A stretch of 64,000 bases of DNA from Flavobacterium shii. Its GTDB lineage: Bacteria; Bacteroidota; Bacteroidia; Flavobacteriales; Flavobacteriaceae. This document shows positions 54,559-63,465 of the stretch, one piece after another (position 1 is the stretch's first letter; every line of letters starts with the position of its first letter). The stretch spans positions 45,493-109,492 of the forward strand of contig NZ_JAOZEW010000023.1 of assembly GCF_025847235.1 (NCBI RefSeq). Reading direction: 5' to 3'. The position numbers and the translations under genes are program-made. Under the pieces are notes generated by a model. It was given only the letters and a program-made list of their open reading frames with translations. It did not search any database and was not told the origin of the DNA.

Positions 54559-55020
54559 ATGACTCACTCAAACAATGATTTAATCCGCTTTTTAGAGGCA
54601 CAAAACCACCTTTATCTTACCGCTCTTTCTGAAATTAAAAAAGGAAAAAAAGAGGCTCACTGGATGTGGTTCATCTTCCCTCAAATAAAAGGATTGGGGA
54701 CTAGCGATACGTCCAATTATTATGCGATTGCTGATTTAAAAGAAGCTACTGAATTTCTGGAACATCCTATTTTAGGAAAACATCTTATTGAGATCTCAGA
54801 ATTATTACTGACTTATAAAATGATCGCTGCAGAAACAATTCTTGGAGAATTGGATGCGCGAAAATTACGCTCTTCAATGACTCTTTTTACATTAGTAGAA
54901 AATAGCAATCCTGTATTTCAAAAAATATTGGACGCCTTTTTCTCTGGCGAACAAGATTCTCTTACTTTATCTATTATTAATTCAACAATAACGTCATCTA
55001 TTGAAACAACGACATTGTAA
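54559..55020 (+). CDS. DUF1810 family protein
   Basis: 153 residues containing DLIRFLEAQNHLYLTALSEI, KKEAHWMWFIFPQIKGLG, SNYYAIADLKEATEFLEHPI and GELDARKLRSSMTLF, which define DUF1810 (calpastatin-like, once called YihF-like). Function unknown. Single gene with two downstream terminators. The 296-base gap before it holds only AT-rich sequence. Confidence 0.9.
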   Translation: MTHSNNDLIRFLEAQNHLYLTALSEIKKGKKEAHWMWFIFPQIKGLGTSDTSNYYAIADLKEATEFLEHPILGKHLIEISELLLTYKMIAAETILGELDARKLRSSMTLFTLVENSNPVFQKILDAFFSGEQDSLTLSIINSTITSSIETTTL

Positions 55021-55056
55021 TTTTTATTACAACATTGCAATAGATTACCGAAACAG

Positions 55057-55088
55057 AAAAGACACTCCATAAACGTAGTGTCTTTTTT
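55057..55088 (+). terminator. Terminator of the DUF1810 gene
   Basis: AAAAGACACT (55057–55066) with AGTGTCTTTT (55077–55086), perfect 10-bp stem ending in six T, 37 bases past the stop. Confidence 0.85.
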
Positions 55089-55140
55089 GTTTTAAAGGAC
55101 ATAGATATAGAGTAAAGACTCTCAAATAATAAAACGCTTA

Positions 55141-55182
55141 GGCGAGATACTTTCTGTAAAAAGAATATGTATCTCGCCTTTT
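55141..55182. terminator. Second, bidirectional hairpin
   Basis: GGCGAGATAC (55141–55150) with GTATCTCGCC (55169–55178), a perfect 10-bp stem with an 18-base loop followed by TTTTG. It insulates the DUF1810 gene from the next transcript. The remainder of the gap to 55339 holds the promoter element at 55264. Confidence 0.7.
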
Positions 55183-55263
55183 GTTATTTACAACTAATTA
55201 AAAATAAAATTCAGTATTTGCAAAACACGTATTTATACTCAATTTTTTATAAAAGCTTGTTTC

Positions 55264-55271
55264 TACCTTTG
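55264..55271 (+). promoter_or_regulatory. -7 element of the decarboxylase/oxidase operon
   Basis: TACCTTTG matches TAnnTTTG exactly; transcription would begin about 60 bases before ATG 55340. No clear -33 TTG at 17–21 bases. Confidence 0.45.
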
Positions 55272-55339
55272 ATTTACAATCTATTCAAAACCATAATCAT
55301 CACAATATTAACTCATTGCAAAACAACACCCCAAATATC

Positions 55340-57307
55340 ATGAAAAAAGAAGCAATTCAAAACCCTACACGATGGACTAGAGATTATTTATTTGATATCC
55401 TTAAAGATTTAGGAATCCAATATATATTTGGCGTTCCCGGTACTAATGAAATTCCACTAATAGATGGAACTTCATATCCGGAAAATGGAGTTAAATATAT
55501 CGAATGTTTACATGAAAATATTGCTATTGGAGCCGCAATGGGTTCTGCCCGCATGACAGGAAAACCCGGAGTACTTGTGGTGCATGTTACGCCAGGAATT
55601 GCACACAGTATAGGTAATCTTTTTAACGCTCATCGTTCTCAAATGCCGTTGGTAATTCTTTGCTGCCAGCAACAAAACGAGTTGGTTACTCAAGAACCAT
55701 TACTAGCGTCAAATCTGGTAGACCTAGCAAAGCAATATACTAAATGGGCTCATGAAGTACGTACCGCCGAGGAAATTCCATTGGTATTACAAAGAGCTTT
55801 TAAGGAAGCGATGGCACCACCAAATGGTCCTGTTTTTATTTCTATACCGTGGGAATTTACAATGGTCGCCATTGAGGAAAATCAAAAAATTAAAGGAGTC
55901 ACTCGTATTGCTCCTCACTTTATTGGAGATAATGAAGCTGTTAAACAAACAGCCAATTTATTGGCTAAAGCCAAAAATCCTCTTATTGTTTGTGGCGATG
56001 CTGTAGGTTATGCAGATGCCTGGAAGGAAGTTCAGGATTTGGCCGAATTAATTGGAGCACCCGTTGTTTTACAATCTTTTAGTAGTGTCGCCAATTTTCC
56101 AAACAATGATTATCACTGGCAAGGAGAATTACCTGGGTCACAAGCAGGAGTTCAGGCAGTTTTTAAAGATCATGACGTAGCTTTTCTAGTGGGTTTTGGA
56201 GCTCAGGCACAAGTTGCAGTATTTAAATATTCTGATGGACCATTGATACCCGAAAATGTAAAACTAGCCTATCTCACCAATAACACTTGGGATATTGCCA
56301 AGAACTTTTATGGTGAAGAAGCTATTCTGGGAGATATTAAGGCCACATTACCACTATTAAACACTTATATCACTCCACAAAGACCAATAGCTGCTGAAGC
56401 ACGAAATAAAAACCTCAAGGACTTGGATATCTCTCGTTCTAAACAATGGAACGATTATCATGACAAGGCCATGAAAGAGCCTGATATATGGGCTGTTGTT
56501 ATAGCCAAAGCATTAAAAGAAGCTATTGAAACCCGCAAGTTAACAGATAATTTTGTATACGTTCATGAAGCTGTTTCCGATGGAGCTCCTTTTCAATATT
56601 ATCTTCCTTTTGGAACCAATGGAGCAAAACCTATTAGTTATTATTGTGTAGCCGGTGGTTCGCTTGGATGGTCGATGCCTGCTTCGTTAGGAATTAAATT
56701 GGAACCAAAAACAGCACAAGGAATCGGTACTAAATTGGTCATTAATGCCATAGGCGACGGATCTTCTTTATTTTATCCGCAAACCTGGTGGACTGCAGCT
56801 CACGAAAAATTACCAATCTTATATATTATTACCAATAATCATGAATATCATACGCTACAACTAGGTCTACAACAAGTTGTGGATGCCTACGGAAAGGCTC
56901 CGGGATATGGATGGACGCCAAAAACAATGGATCCTGATTATTTACGATTAGAAAGACCAAAAATGGATTTTGTGAATTTAGCAAAAGCATTTGGTGGAGA
57001 ACACGGAGAAGTTGTACTTACAGCAGCCAAAGTAAAAGAAGCTGTCGAGAGAGGCGTAAATCATGTTCTAAACAATAACTCTTCTTACATATTGGATATG
57101 CGTATTGCTTCGAATACTCCACCATTAAAAATCAAATCAAACGATACGTTTTTTATGGTCGATAAACGATATGCTTTGCAACCACCGCTAAATATTTTCC
57201 TTGATGATTCATTAAGAAAAAATGCATCCAGCAAAAAAGCATCACTTAAAATGGTTGAATCCTTAGAAAACGAAAATATAATCTTGAATTTACCATCACT
57301 CTTTTAA
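55340..57307 (+). CDS. ThDP-dependent decarboxylase (benzoylformate/acetolactate-synthase type)
   Basis: 655 residues; ATG 55340 (MKKEAIQNPTRWTRDYLFDI) chosen over the TTG at 55316. ThDP-enzyme layout: PYR domain with the activating Glu in ECLHENIAIGAAMGSA, middle Rossmann domain (PLIVCGDAVGYADAWKEVQD), PP domain with the GDGSS...NN cofactor motif (VINAIGDGSSLFYP ... IITNN). It likely decarboxylates or joins 2-oxo acids. Long interdomain insertions make it larger than typical BFD (about 530). A flavin amino-oxidase gene follows after 39 bases, suggesting that the oxo acid comes from an amino acid. Confidence 0.88.
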   Translation: MKKEAIQNPTRWTRDYLFDILKDLGIQYIFGVPGTNEIPLIDGTSYPENGVKYIECLHENIAIGAAMGSARMTGKPGVLVVHVTPGIAHSIGNLFNAHRSQMPLVILCCQQQNELVTQEPLLASNLVDLAKQYTKWAHEVRTAEEIPLVLQRAFKEAMAPPNGPVFISIPWEFTMVAIEENQKIKGVTRIAPHFIGDNEAVKQTANLLAKAKNPLIVCGDAVGYADAWKEVQDLAELIGAPVVLQSFSSVANFPNNDYHWQGELPGSQAGVQAVFKDHDVAFLVGFGAQAQVAVFKYSDGPLIPENVKLAYLTNNTWDIAKNFYGEEAILGDIKATLPLLNTYITPQRPIAAEARNKNLKDLDISRSKQWNDYHDKAMKEPDIWAVVIAKALKEAIETRKLTDNFVYVHEAVSDGAPFQYYLPFGTNGAKPISYYCVAGGSLGWSMPASLGIKLEPKTAQGIGTKLVINAIGDGSSLFYPQTWWTAAHEKLPILYIITNNHEYHTLQLGLQQVVDAYGKAPGYGWTPKTMDPDYLRLERPKMDFVNLAKAFGGEHGEVVLTAAKVKEAVERGVNHVLNNNSSYILDMRIASNTPPLKIKSNDTFFMVDKRYALQPPLNIFLDDSLRKNASSKKASLKMVESLENENIILNLPSLF

Positions 57308-57346
57308 AGAAATAATCGTTGCGAAAGCGACATAAATATAAAAAAA

Positions 57347-58993
57347 ATGGAAAATAAAAAAATTGACATCGCCATAGTAGGTGGAGGTGTTTCGGGCGTA
57401 TACAGCGCATGGAAACTTAAAACAAAATATCCCGACAAAAAGATAGTCCTCTTTGAAGGTGGTGATCATATTGGCGGACGTTTATTGTCTGTAATACCTC
57501 CGGGGATTCCAAATATGGTGGCAGAATTAGGCGGAATGCGAATTCTTGAAAACACGCAGCATTTAATAGTAAAATTAATAGAAGATATAAATAAAAAATT
57601 ATCTCCGGAAGAGCAAATCAAATTATACGATTTCCCTGTAGATCAGCCTCAAAACATAGCTTATTTACGTGGTGAACACCTGCGTTTATCGGACTTTACA
57701 AGTGATCCCGACAAAGTACCTTATAAATTATCTTTTTTGGAAAAAGGAAATACTTCGGGAACAATAATTGTAAATGCGATCGAACAATTAGTTCCGGGTG
57801 TGACGAATACAAATTTAACCGAAAAGGAACGTTTAGATATGTGTCATAAAGCAACATTTGAAGGAGAACCATTATACACATTAGGATTTTGGAACCTACT
57901 CTACCGTGTAATTAGTGGAGAAGCGTATCAATTTAGTATCGATTCTGGAGGATATAACTCGACACTGGTTAACTGGAATGCTGCAGATGCAATTCCGTGG
58001 TATCTTTCGGATTTTGGTTTAGTACCAAAATACAAAGGATTTAAAAATGGATTCCAACAAGTTCCAATTTCACTAGCAAATTTCTTTGAGCAAGACGGAG
58101 GCGAAGTAAGATTAAACGCTAAACTAGAAGGATTTGAGTCCAAAAACAATATATTTGAACTTACAATTAATGGTGAAATCATCGAGGCAACACAATTAAT
58201 ATTGGCTATGCCACGTCGCTCTCTTGACCTATTAACTAATACTTCTCCTAGATTACAGGAAATTCAATCTCTTATAAGCAGTGTGACTCCAAGACCATTG
58301 TTTAAAGTATTTACCACCTATTCCAGCCCTTGGTGGAGAAATGCAGGATATACAGATCCTGTAGAGGGATATGTACCATTACAATCAGGAAGAACTGTAA
58401 CCGATTTACCTATAAGACAAACCTATTACTGGCCTATTAACAATGGAGATCCTTCACAAAGCGGAGAATCAATGCTATTGGCAAGTTATGACGATGGTTC
58501 GAATATTGGTTTTTGGGACGGACTTAGACCTCAACGAAAAAAAGCGTGGAAAAAAGGTATTTCTCATGCCGATCTTATAAGTGATCCTTTTATTGGGGAA
58601 GGCGCTAATGCCGAAATTGCCGAGAGCAAAGTTTTAAACCAGAGTTGGCATGATTACCAAGCTCCCCGCAAAATGGTTGAAGAATTAGACCGTCAGTTAA
58701 AACAAATTCATGATGTAGATTATACTCCAGCCGTTCAGAGTGCTTCTTTCCGTGATTGGGGAGAAGATCCGTTTGGAGGAGGATGGAATAGTTGGAATAT
58801 TGGAGTTAAAAGCTGGGAAGTAAAAGAACAAATTGTCCACCCAATAGAAAATTGTTCTTTATACATTTGTGGAGAAGCTTACTCTGATGCTCAAGGTTGG
58901 GTTGAAGGAGCTTTGCAAACGGCAGATATTATGCTTACTAAATTCATTGCTATAGAAAGTAAAAATCCTGTAAAACAAGAAGCAATTTCATAA
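57347..58993 (+). CDS. FAD-dependent L-amino-acid/amine oxidase family protein
   Basis: 548 residues. N-terminal FAD dinucleotide fold AIVGGGVSGVYSAWKL with the R-x-GG-R type loop GGDHIGGRLLS, substrate domain around GYNSTLVNWNAADAIPWY, and the C-terminal FAD-binding GEAYSDAQGWVEGAL. No signal peptide. Family members oxidise an amino acid or amine to an imine, giving a 2-oxo acid plus peroxide. Paired with the ThDP decarboxylase, it may form an aldehyde-producing or secondary-metabolite cassette. The exact substrate is not readable. Confidence 0.87.
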   Translation: MENKKIDIAIVGGGVSGVYSAWKLKTKYPDKKIVLFEGGDHIGGRLLSVIPPGIPNMVAELGGMRILENTQHLIVKLIEDINKKLSPEEQIKLYDFPVDQPQNIAYLRGEHLRLSDFTSDPDKVPYKLSFLEKGNTSGTIIVNAIEQLVPGVTNTNLTEKERLDMCHKATFEGEPLYTLGFWNLLYRVISGEAYQFSIDSGGYNSTLVNWNAADAIPWYLSDFGLVPKYKGFKNGFQQVPISLANFFEQDGGEVRLNAKLEGFESKNNIFELTINGEIIEATQLILAMPRRSLDLLTNTSPRLQEIQSLISSVTPRPLFKVFTTYSSPWWRNAGYTDPVEGYVPLQSGRTVTDLPIRQTYYWPINNGDPSQSGESMLLASYDDGSNIGFWDGLRPQRKKAWKKGISHADLISDPFIGEGANAEIAESKVLNQSWHDYQAPRKMVEELDRQLKQIHDVDYTPAVQSASFRDWGEDPFGGGWNSWNIGVKSWEVKEQIVHPIENCSLYICGEAYSDAQGWVEGALQTADIMLTKFIAIESKNPVKQEAIS

Positions 58994-59024
58994 AATACAA
59001 CAACAAAACATACTAACTTTTTTT

Positions 59025-59057
59025 ATAAAGCTCAGTCCATTACGATTGAGCTTTATC
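59025..59057 (+). terminator. Terminator of the oxidase gene
   Basis: ATAAAGCTCA (59025–59034) with TGAGCTTTAT (59047–59056), a 10-bp stem, 31 bases past the stop; the T tail is weak. Confidence 0.55.
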
Positions 59058-59330
59058 ATTTCTTATCAATACTGGTTTGGACTGTTTTAATTAATAAAAT
59101 CATACTAGGCATTTAATTGTAGTACATATAAATAACTATTCAAACATTAAAACACTTAATAAAGTACATAGTAGTTTACCCATATCGGATACTGTACAAG
59201 ATGAAATTAAATACCTTTCTCAATAGCGCTTTTTAATAAGATATTTAGCGGAGGCAAATACACATTCATGATAATAAATCATCTTAAAATCGATTTTCAG
59301 TCAAAATAACTTTTTAGTTAATAAACACTA
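59058..59330. other. Gene-free stretch before the T6SS island
   Basis: No supported gene. A short frame around 59160–59236 ends with PYRILYKMKLN, vaguely like a ParE toxin tail; it is too short to call. Confidence 0.35.
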
Positions 59331-59375
59331 ACAAAAAAGCATTCTTGGAATTATTTCAAGAATGCTTTTTTGTTG
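59331..59375. terminator. Strong bidirectional hairpin
   Basis: Arms 59331–59347 and 59357–59373 are perfect 17-base complements (core AGCATTCTTG) with a 9-base loop and T/A-rich ends, terminating on both strands. It shields the T6SS operon from read-through. Confidence 0.85.
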
Positions 59376-59439
59376 TTATATAGCTATATCTTTTTTAAAA
59401 CATTATTATTTTAAGTTAATTAAATGATAGAATTTTGTT

Positions 59440-59524
59440 GTAGTATATTTTTTATAAAATCACTAAAAGTGGGTATTGTTTTAATGTAACGCAACCTTTA
59501 GGTTTGCAAGATTATTTTTACATC
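59440..59524 (+). promoter_or_regulatory. Shared T6SS promoter block, copy B
   Basis: Matches copy A (18906–18990, minus). TTG at 59476–59478, exactly 20 bases, then TAGGTTTG at 59499–59506 is a full consensus promoter. A CAC-N5-GTG dyad (59461–59471) sits just upstream of -33 in both copies. GATTATTTTTACAT follows 3 bases after the -7 box, as in copy A. Leader to ATG 59573 is about 60 bases. Confidence 0.82.
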
Positions 59525-59572
59525 AAATGGTAAGACAATATTTAACCTATCTATAATCAATAAACCAAAACC

Positions 59573-59968
59573 ATGAGTTTTTTATCCAAATTACAGATTG
59601 ACGGGGAAGAGTACAATATCCTTGAATTCAATATCAACTTTAAGCAAGAAATCGATACAACGAGTAAACCTACTGGAAATGCCAAAGGAGGTATTATAAA
59701 AATAATAATTGAAGCCAATCAAAGCAGTAGTTTTTTGTCTTGGATGTTAAATGGAGATTTGACCAAGGATGGGAAAATCATTTTTTATAGAAGGGATGCT
59801 TTGAGCAAAATGAAAGAACTCACATTTATAAAAGCATTTTGCATTAGTTATGATGAAAAATTTACCAGCACAACCGAAATACCAATGAAAATCACAATGG
59901 AATTAGTCGCCAAAGAAATAACCTTTGGGGATGCCAAATCTTCGAACAACTGGATTGCACTGGATTAA
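59573..59968 (+). CDS. tssD: T6SS tube protein TssD (Hcp)
   Basis: 131 residues beginning MSFLSKLQIDGEEYNILEFN. The open beta-barrel pattern FNINFKQEID, GGIIKIIIEANQSS, KIIFYRRDALSKMKELTF, FCISYDEKFTS and PMKITMELVAKEIT matches the Bacteroidota T6SS(iii) TssD family. It stacks into the inner tube. No sheath or baseplate genes are in the window, so this is a satellite hcp–vgrG island. Strong promoter block upstream. Confidence 0.9.
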   Translation: MSFLSKLQIDGEEYNILEFNINFKQEIDTTSKPTGNAKGGIIKIIIEANQSSSFLSWMLNGDLTKDGKIIFYRRDALSKMKELTFIKAFCISYDEKFTSTTEIPMKITMELVAKEITFGDAKSSNNWIALD

Positions 59969-60002
59969 ATTTAGAAATTAAATAAAATAAGTACCGATTA
60001 TC

Positions 60003-61808
60003 ATGACACATTTATCAGAACAAGTACATATAACTATAGGGAGTTTTACTCAAAATGTTGTTTATTATGATTTAAAGCTATCCCAAAAAATGGCAGACCA
60101 TCATCATTTTTCATTTATATGGCAATATACAGGCAAAGCAATTATAAAACCTGCTGACCAGGCAAAAGCATTAAGAAGTTATTTGGGTGATGAAGTTATT
60201 TTTACCTTTAAGAGCCTTACAGGAATTAGATTGATGAGTAAAGGAATCATAACCGAACTTTCTTCTGTTGATCTTCACGGTAGTCCAGTTGGTTTACACG
60301 TTACAGGTATAAGTCATACGATTGTTTTGGATGATATGAAAAAATCAAGAACTTTCTTAGAGCGAGGAATGGACGATATTGTACTTGGTATTTTTACCGA
60401 AGGTCCGGGCGAATTTTATCAAAGAGATTCTATAAGGTCAACCTATCTTAAGGAGTTCAAATACATGGCTCAGTATAATGAAACCAGTTTTGAGTTCTTA
60501 AAACGATTGGCAGCACGTTACGGACAATGGTTCTATTTTGATGGTATGCGTATGCAGTTTGGACAAACAAAAAGTAGTAACGTAAAACTAATCAATGGGG
60601 CTTCCCTGCATAGCTTTAAGATACAAACGAATATGGTATCTCATAAAATTTATTTGACTGGTTATGATTATAATAATGGCTCAGATATTCGTAATGCTGC
60701 TGCGAGAACCGCTACAGGTAGTAAAGACAGTTTTTCGACTATAGTAGGTTATAATCAAGGAACTGTTGTACAGCCTGATTTAAGCAATGGTGCCTATACG
60801 ACCAATGCACAAAGCAAAGAGGAAATAGAAGAAATGGTTACATTACAAACTGCGGGTAGCGATGCCAATAGTGTGTATTATAGTGGTATATCATACTTTC
60901 CTTTAGGAATCGGACAAGTATTTACGATAATAAATCAAACCGTAGAACATGAACTGATTGTTATAGAAGCGATACACCACTCAGAGGTACACGGAAACTA
61001 TTCTTGTGAGTTTAAAGCGATTCCTGCCGATGTTGCAGCTCCACATTATACTAACGTTCATGTTTTTGCCAAAGCCGAAACCCAACCCGCAAAAATAGAA
61101 GACAACAATGATCCCGAAGGATTAGGTCGTGTAAAAGTGCGGTTTTATGGAGCAACCAGCAATACTTTGAGCCAATGGATACGCATGTTACAACCGCACT
61201 CGGGAGCAGGAAAAGGCTTTTATTTTATCCCTGAAATTGGAGAAGAAGTATTGGTCGGTTTTGAGGGTGGTAATGCTCAGAATCCCTATGTTATGGGAAC
61301 ACAATATAATGGTAATGAATCTTCGGGTTATGGCTCGCCAGAAAATGACATAAAAGTAATTCAAACCCGAAGTGGGTGTAAAATCGTTATCAACGATGCC
61401 GATGGTTCTATCTTAACACAGGATAAAGCAGGAAGTAAAGTTTTTCAAGATGGACAAGGTAATGTTACAACCGATGCCATCAAAACTTTTACTGTAAATG
61501 CCGAAAATATTAATTTTAATGCTTCAGAAAACATGAACACAAATGTAGGTATAAATAAAATGGACGCCATTGGCGGAAATCATACCGAAACAATTACAGG
61601 TTCAAAAACTATTTCTATCGGGATAAATTTCGTTTTAAATATTGTAGGAAGTATGTTTGAGTGGATAAAAGGAAATAAAGAAACACAGGGTAAAGGCATT
61701 AAAGAAATGGCTCAGGAAATATTTTTAAATAGTACAGAGAAAAGTATCGATGTACGAGGTGCCAAAAATGTAAATAACCATAGTGGCGAAATATCTAAAA
61801 ACGGTTAA
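60003..61808 (+). CDS. vgrG: T6SS spike protein VgrG (TssI)
   Basis: 601 residues. The gp27-like part (about 1–360) includes EFKYMAQYNETSFEFLKRLA and YGQWFYFDGMRMQFGQT; the gp5 OB-fold follows at NDPEGLGRVKVRFYGATSN ... HSGAGKGFYFIPEIGEEV (about 370–435), then a C-terminal beta-helix (KIVINDADGSILTQDKAG; NVTTDAIKTFTVNAENI) to 601. It trimerises at the tip of the tube and carries the effector encoded 2 bases downstream. Confidence 0.93.
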   Translation: MTHLSEQVHITIGSFTQNVVYYDLKLSQKMADHHHFSFIWQYTGKAIIKPADQAKALRSYLGDEVIFTFKSLTGIRLMSKGIITELSSVDLHGSPVGLHVTGISHTIVLDDMKKSRTFLERGMDDIVLGIFTEGPGEFYQRDSIRSTYLKEFKYMAQYNETSFEFLKRLAARYGQWFYFDGMRMQFGQTKSSNVKLINGASLHSFKIQTNMVSHKIYLTGYDYNNGSDIRNAAARTATGSKDSFSTIVGYNQGTVVQPDLSNGAYTTNAQSKEEIEEMVTLQTAGSDANSVYYSGISYFPLGIGQVFTIINQTVEHELIVIEAIHHSEVHGNYSCEFKAIPADVAAPHYTNVHVFAKAETQPAKIEDNNDPEGLGRVKVRFYGATSNTLSQWIRMLQPHSGAGKGFYFIPEIGEEVLVGFEGGNAQNPYVMGTQYNGNESSGYGSPENDIKVIQTRSGCKIVINDADGSILTQDKAGSKVFQDGQGNVTTDAIKTFTVNAENINFNASENMNTNVGINKMDAIGGNHTETITGSKTISIGINFVLNIVGSMFEWIKGNKETQGKGIKEMAQEIFLNSTEKSIDVRGAKNVNNHSGEISKNG

Positions 61809-61810
61809 TC

Positions 61811-63465
61811 ATGAGTATTACAAGAATTATTGGCGGTACATTAAAAAAGACCGCTACAGACAATATTGATATACGCGCAACCGAGGGTAATGTAGATTTT
61901 ATTGCAACTCAAAATAATAATTGGCACGGAGATCAAGAAGGTGTTTTTTACCATGATTATGAACCCTTACATCCTGCCGATTCATTGGCAAATGAAATAA
62001 ACATTACATTAAATATTTTTTTTGATGGTACGCAAAATAATAAAACCAATACGCTAGAAGGTAAAAAGTACAAAGAATCAAACCAAGAAGACGATAGTTA
62101 TACCAATGCTTTCTCAAACGTGGCACGAGGTTATGATACTGTAGCTACTGATGTTCCTTTTCAGGAAAGTATTTATATAGAAGGGATAGGAACTTCTGAT
62201 AAAGAGAGTGATGATATTTTTCCGGATGTTGCCTTGGTATGGGAGATCGAGGTGTAGTGGCGAAAGTAGTAAAGGCTTGTGTTGAAGCAGGGAAGATACT
62301 CTCTCAGGAAAAATATACAGGAAAAGAAATCGATGAATTAAAAGTAAATGTTTTTGGTTTTAGCCGTGGTGCTGCAGCCGCCAGACATTTTTTGCATATC
62401 GCTAATAGTCCTGCTATTATTTTTAACACAGATCGAGAGAATAATATAACAGTAAACACACCTCGTAACTACCAAGGAATGGAAAATCAGGACTTTAGAT
62501 TTAAGGTACCTTATAGTCCTCTATTAGATAAACACGGTTATTTTGCAGCTTGTCTGTTAAAAAGAAAAATTAATCCCAAAAAAATTAAATTTCATTTTAC
62601 AGGACTTTATGATACGGTTGCTTCTTACGGAGTTTATCATGGCAATGATGTAAGCGATTTAGATCTTGACGCCATTAAAAATTCACATTTTGTTTTACAG
62701 CTTTCGGCTGATGACGAATACCGCGAAAATTTTGACCTTACCGATATTACCAGTGCAGGATTAAATGGGTTAGAATATACCCTTCCTGGCGTACATTGTG
62801 ACATAGGCGGTGCTTATAATGATCTGGAAGAGGAAGTTTCTGTTTTGTATTACAAAAGAGAATCGGTATACAACAGGGTAATTCATGATACAGATACCGA
62901 AATTGAAAAATTTAGACAAATAGTAATTAACGAAGGCTGGTATAAACCCTATCAAGTTACAGCAGGAGTGCTTCATGACTCAGATTTAGGTACAGAAGTA
63001 AAAGGAAGCGTCGATGATGCCGAAACTTTTTATACCGTTGTAGGAACAAGAGAAAATCTACGCAATAGCTATGATAAAATACCGCTAAAAAAAATGTTCT
63101 TTTTCTCCGATTATTTTGGGGTGAAATATGATACTACTAAAATTGAAAAAAAATACGAAATAAATAATCTTTTTTTGCAAGAAGTTTACAATCAGTTAAT
63201 GAACTATATGAAAGCCTGTAGTGATTTAAGGAATAAATATATTAGAGAAAAATCGAATGATTCGAAAAGTTATTTAAACGAATTGAGACAAATATCGTAT
63301 CTTGATTATATAAGTGAGAAAGATTTAAAAACTTTGCGAAACGAATATTTGCACTGGTCAGTAAAAGCCAATAAATTTGGATTGGAAACGCGCGAAAGTC
63401 AAGCTCCATCCAAAGAAGGCGCATTGGAACAAAAATATAGAAAAAGAGAAATACACCATGGATAA
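61811..63465 (+). pseudogene. DUF2235 T6SS lipase effector, broken by a -1 frameshift
   Basis: Two overlapping frames (61811–62257 and 62239–63465) together spell one DUF2235 protein of about 551 residues. The first frame carries VDFIATQNNNW and the start ITLNIFFDGTQNNKTNT; after PDVAL it slips. The second frame resumes with GMGDRGVVAKV and holds GFSRGAAAAR, LYDTVASYG and PGVHCDIGGAY. The intact effector at 14994–17084 reads ...FAFGSGDKSG across this point. One G missing near 62236–62238 (GG where GGG is expected) explains it exactly. It may be a real loss, phase variation at a G run, or a base-calling error. Follows VgrG by 2 bases. Confidence 0.82.

Noticed and set aside
54367..54567. 66-codon minus-strand frame in the gap before the DUF1810 gene
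   Set aside because: Composition is that of random AT-rich translation, and it overlaps the DUF1810 start region.
59160..59236. Short frame ending VVYPYRILYKMKLN, resembling a RelE/ParE toxin C-terminus
   Set aside because: No start codon in a sensible place, only about 30 codons and no antitoxin partner nearby.
61811..62257. Treating the two overlapping frames 61811–62257 and 62239–63465 as two genuine separate proteins
   Set aside because: Motifs on either side belong to one DUF2235 domain, and a single added G restores a continuous frame aligned with the other effector.
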